From Microterricola viridarii (GTDB lineage Bacteria; Actinomycetota; Actinomycetes; Actinomycetales; Microbacteriaceae), in NCBI RefSeq assembly GCF_900104895.1, contig NZ_LT629742.1, positions 1,860,001 through 1,924,000 of the forward strand: 64,000 nt of DNA. Direction: 5' to 3'. A program made the translations under genes and the position numbers. A model generated the notes under the pieces. The model saw only the letters and a list, made by a program, of their open reading frames with translations. It was not told the origin of the DNA and ran no database searches. Positions within the stretch are counted from its first letter, which is position 1. Each line of letters opens with the position of its first letter. Shown here in pieces: positions 61,854 through 64,000 of the stretch.

Positions 61854-62369
61854 ATGTCGAGCGAGAGTTCCGCCACCGGCCGAGCGATGCCGCGGAGGCC
61901 GCGGCTGTTGTTCGCGACACTGGCAGCGTCCATGATGCTCGCGCTCGCCGCATGCTCCTCTCCCGCGCCGGCCACCCCGGCCCCGACGCAGACGGCCAGT
62001 CCGGCGCCGAGCGCGACGGAGGAGCCGGTCGAGCCACTCGTCTTGCTCCCGGACGGCACAGCCCAGGACAACCTCGCCTACTTCGACTCGATCGCGGCCG
62101 CGGTGCTCGCCGCCAACCCCTCGGCGGGCGGGGAGGCGTTCATCAACGCCCTGGTCGCCGGTGGCTTTAGCAAGGCCGACATGGAGGTCGGCTTCGACCG
62201 GACCTCCGTCGACCTGGCCGCCGACTCCGTGCCGTGGGCCGTTCGGTTCAACGGGGAGTGCTTGCTCGGCCAGTTCGGCCCGTCCAGCGGCGGCTACCAG
62301 AGCGCGGTCACGGCGATGCTCTCCACGGGCAGTTGCCTGATCGGCTCCACCCGGGCCATCGACTGGTAG
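61854..62369 (+). CDS. secreted lipoprotein of unknown function
   Basis: A 171-residue lipoprotein. The signal peptide runs to a LALAAC lipobox (Cys about residue 34), followed by a Pro/Thr/Ala linker. The mature domain has LPDGTAQDNLAYFDSIAAAVL, then FSKADMEVGFDRTSVDLAADSV and VRFNGECLLGQFG, with two Cys that may pair (GECLLG and GSCLIG). This pattern recurs in Microbacteriaceae lipoproteins of unknown role. GAGAGGCGAG precedes ATG 61854; a TAGACT box lies about 40 bases upstream. Confidence 0.8.
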   Translation: MSSESSATGRAMPRRPRLLFATLAASMMLALAACSSPAPATPAPTQTASPAPSATEEPVEPLVLLPDGTAQDNLAYFDSIAAAVLAANPSAGGEAFINALVAGGFSKADMEVGFDRTSVDLAADSVPWAVRFNGECLLGQFGPSSGGYQSAVTAMLSTGSCLIGSTRAIDW

Positions 62370-62425
62370 CAATCGGGCAGGCCAGCCCATAGACCGGCGC
62401 GGCTCGCGGGACTAGCGTGAAATCC

Positions 62426-62485
62426 ATGCGAAGCAGAGCCCCCGGGGCGGACGGCCATGGCTGGCGAGCCTGCCGATCCGCCTGA
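62426..62485 (+). CDS. possible 19-residue leaderless leader peptide
   Basis: A short frame (MRSRAPGADGHGWRACRSA) that starts exactly seven bases after TAGCGT (62413-62418) and overlaps the next gene's start out of frame, ending 29 bases inside it. It may be a translated leader controlling the membrane protein gene or a chance fit. Confidence 0.3.
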   Translation: MRSRAPGADGHGWRACRSA

Positions 62486-63029
62486 GAAATCAGTCACGCC
62501 CGGCTCCGGCTGGCTCGATCGGGCCGCGCAGAGCAGCGTCCGATCGGTGGAAGCCGTCGCCGGCGTCTACGCGACCGAGTACGCCATCTACGGCACGGTG
62601 CTGGTCAGCGCGCTGATCGCGGTCGGATGGAACTACGACACCGATCTCGAAGTCTTCTTCTTCACCCTCGGCACCGTCGGCGTCTTCTGGCTGGCGCACA
62701 TCTACTCCGCCGTCGTCGCCGTGCACGGCTCGCCCGACGCCGCCCATCGGAAGCTGTGGGTGTTGGTGTTGGACTCCGCCCGCCACTCCATCGGCATGGT
62801 GCTCGCGATGCTGGTGCCGGCCGCCTTCCTGCTGCTGTCCGCGGCCGGGGTGCTCGACGAGTACGTCGGCTACTACATCGCCCTCTGGGCCGGCGTCCTG
62901 ACGCTTGCCGCACTGGGTTTCTGGAACTCGGTGAAAAGGCGCAGGGGATGGCCGCGGCGAATCCTCAACGCGGCAATCACGGCGTCGCTCGGCGTCGGCA
63001 TCATCTGGTTGAGCGCCATCGTGCACTGA
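62457..63029 (+). CDS. four-helix membrane protein
   Basis: A 190-residue membrane protein I do not recognise, with about four helices: TEYAIYGTVLVSALIAVGW, FFFTLGTVGVFWLAHIYSAVV, SIGMVLAMLVPAAFLLLSAAGVL and YYIALWAGVLTLAALGFWN, plus a last segment near the C-terminus (ITASLGVGIIWLSAIV). A conserved-looking HIYSAVVAVHG motif follows helix 2. The ribosome binding site is weak (GGGGCGGACG), which makes the overlapping upstream leader frame of interest. It is isolated between a lipoprotein gene and ettA. Confidence 0.75.
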   Translation: MAGEPADPPEKSVTPGSGWLDRAAQSSVRSVEAVAGVYATEYAIYGTVLVSALIAVGWNYDTDLEVFFFTLGTVGVFWLAHIYSAVVAVHGSPDAAHRKLWVLVLDSARHSIGMVLAMLVPAAFLLLSAAGVLDEYVGYYIALWAGVLTLAALGFWNSVKRRRGWPRRILNAAITASLGVGIIWLSAIVH

Positions 63030-63218
63030 CGATCAGCCTGGCACCGGTTTTGCCGGTATCCTCGACCGTAGCGTCGAATTGCCAGCCCTCACGCTCCGCG
63101 AGGGCGCAGAGGTCGGCATTCAGGCCCTCGAAGCACGTCGAGACTGCGCGTTATCGCGCGAACGATGAGCGTCGTGCACGGCGCGGGGCCCAGGCATACA
63201 GAGAATTTAGGAAAAATA

Positions 63219-64000
63219 GTGGCTGAATACATCTACTCCATGGTTCGCGCCCGCAAGGCGGTGGGCGAGAAGCTCATTCTCGACGACGTCACGATGTCGT
63301 TCCTGCCCGGCGCCAAGATCGGCGTCGTGGGCCCGAACGGTGCCGGAAAGTCCACCATCCTCAAGATCATGGCCGGGCTGGACACCCCGAGCAACGGAGA
63401 GGCCAAGCTGACGCCGGGCTACACCGTCGGCATCCTGATGCAGGAGCCGGTGCTGGATGAGACCAAGACCGTCCTGGAGAACGTGCAGGAGGGTGTCGGC
63501 CCGATCAAGGCCAAGCTCGACCGCTTCAACGAGATCTCGCTGGCCATGGGCGAGCCCGACGCCGACTTCGACACCCTGCTCGCCGAGATGGGTGTTCTGC
63601 AGGAAGAGATCGACCACGCCGACGCCTGGGACCTCGACTCCCAGCTCGAGCAGGCCATGGACGCGCTGCGCTGCCCGCCGGCCGACGAACTCGTCACCCA
63701 CCTCTCCGGCGGTGAGAAGCGCCGCGTCGCACTCTGCAAGCTCCTGCTGCAGAAGCCCGACCTGCTGCTGCTCGATGAGCCCACCAACCACCTCGACGCC
63801 GAGAGCGTCCTCTGGCTCGAGCAGCACCTCAGCCAGTACCACGGTGCCGTCCTCGCCGTCACCCACGACCGGTACTTCCTCGACCACGTGGCCGAGTGGA
63901 TCGCCGAGGTCGACCGCGGCCGCCTCTACCCCTACGAGGGCAACTACTCCACCTACCTGGAGAAGAAGCAGGCCCGCCTGGAGGTGCAGGGCAAGAAGGA
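63219..64000 (+). CDS. ettA: energy-dependent translational throttle protein EttA (3' end outside window)
   Basis: N-terminal 260 residues of an ABC-F ATPase that gates the ribosome in response to energy status. MVRARKAVGEKLILDDVTMSF opens the first domain; it has Walker A GPNGAGKSTILKI, the EttA-typical arm region (VQEGVGPIKAKLDRFNEIS), LSGGEKRRVALCKLL and LLLDEPTNHLDAESVLWLE. The sequence runs off the window before domain 2. GTG 63219 has AGGAAAAAT upstream. The 190-bp gap before it has a TATCCT box (63056-63061) just after an ACCGG/CCGGT stem. Confidence 0.93.
   Translation, partial: MAEYIYSMVRARKAVGEKLILDDVTMSFLPGAKIGVVGPNGAGKSTILKIMAGLDTPSNGEAKLTPGYTVGILMQEPVLDETKTVLENVQEGVGPIKAKLDRFNEISLAMGEPDADFDTLLAEMGVLQEEIDHADAWDLDSQLEQAMDALRCPPADELVTHLSGGEKRRVALCKLLLQKPDLLLLDEPTNHLDAESVLWLEQHLSQYHGAVLAVTHDRYFLDHVAEWIAEVDRGRLYPYEGNYSTYLEKKQARLEVQGKK

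Overview
The window is a GC-rich (about two-thirds G+C) chromosomal segment from an actinobacterium, most likely a member of the Microbacteriaceae. The evidence is the rpsB-tsf-pyrH-frr-cdsA order, the GlgE/GlgB/GlgX alpha-glucan genes, gatCAB, an actinobacterial-type LigA, the orn-tRNA-His pair, a DUF222/HNH (13E12-type) protein, and many start codons placed 6-7 nt after a TANNNT -10 box. I see no phage, insertion sequence, integrase or CRISPR array. The window is mostly core genome with a few unusual intergenic loci.

Layout. 1-6355: translation and envelope genes (rpsB partial, tsf, pyrH, frr, cdsA), then a DivIVA-repeat protein, a transglycosylase-like exported protein, a small Cys/His protein and an alpha/beta hydrolase. 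6368-12175: an AI-2E family membrane protein, a long DivIVA/hendecad coiled-coil protein, and a two-gene unit of a three-pass membrane protein plus a YbbN-like thioredoxin/TPR protein. 12317-19333 (minus): glycogen and maltosyl-glucan metabolism (glgB, glgE, a YbaK-type deacylase, glgX). 19353-24294: cysteine desulfurase, mnmA and ligA; the first two jointly support tRNA 2-thiouridylation. 24413-31016: a DUF1023 hydrolase, a Tat-exported phospholipase C-like phosphoesterase, and gatCAB. 31155-38493: a hypothetical protein, an SDR-like protein, a polyamine-type ABC transporter (ATPase, lipoprotein, two permeases), dinB and a GerW/YtfJ-like protein. 38547-42390: a 51-codon membrane miniprotein, a TPP riboswitch and the ykoEDC thiamine/HMP ECF transporter, followed tightly by a small P-loop kinase. 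42406-50229: a DD-carboxypeptidase-like protein, a DUF222/HNH protein, an ABC-F ATPase, a MerB-like protein, and a LysR regulator divergent from an EamA exporter. 50186-53189: a membrane-anchored GH5 endoglycoceramidase-like protein and an MTA/SAH nucleosidase-like protein. 53249-54479: a tandem array of tRNA-Arg 3'-halves, the tRNA-Arg(UCU) gene, orn and tRNA-His. 54505-64000: a metallopeptidase, a YigZ/IMPACT protein, a CPA2 antiporter, nadE, an aldo/keto reductase with an EamA transporter, an extra SSB, a lipoprotein, a membrane protein and a partial ettA.

Most notable signals: (1) five extra 66-67-bp tandem copies of the 3'-half of tRNA-Arg(UCU) immediately downstream of the intact gene; (2) a regular leaderless-gene grammar (TANNNT, 6-7 nt, ATG/GTG) at seventeen starts, including one 7-bp sequence, TACAGTA, that can act as the -10 box for two divergent genes, and TAG stop codons that double as the start of the next gene's -10 box; (3) a dispersed imperfect-palindrome repeat family in several intergenic gaps; (4) enzyme-family members lacking key motifs (SDR without YxxxK, DD-carboxypeptidase without KTG); (5) a GH5 enzyme fused to a polytopic membrane domain. 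All functional calls rest on motif recognition by eye; no database search was run.
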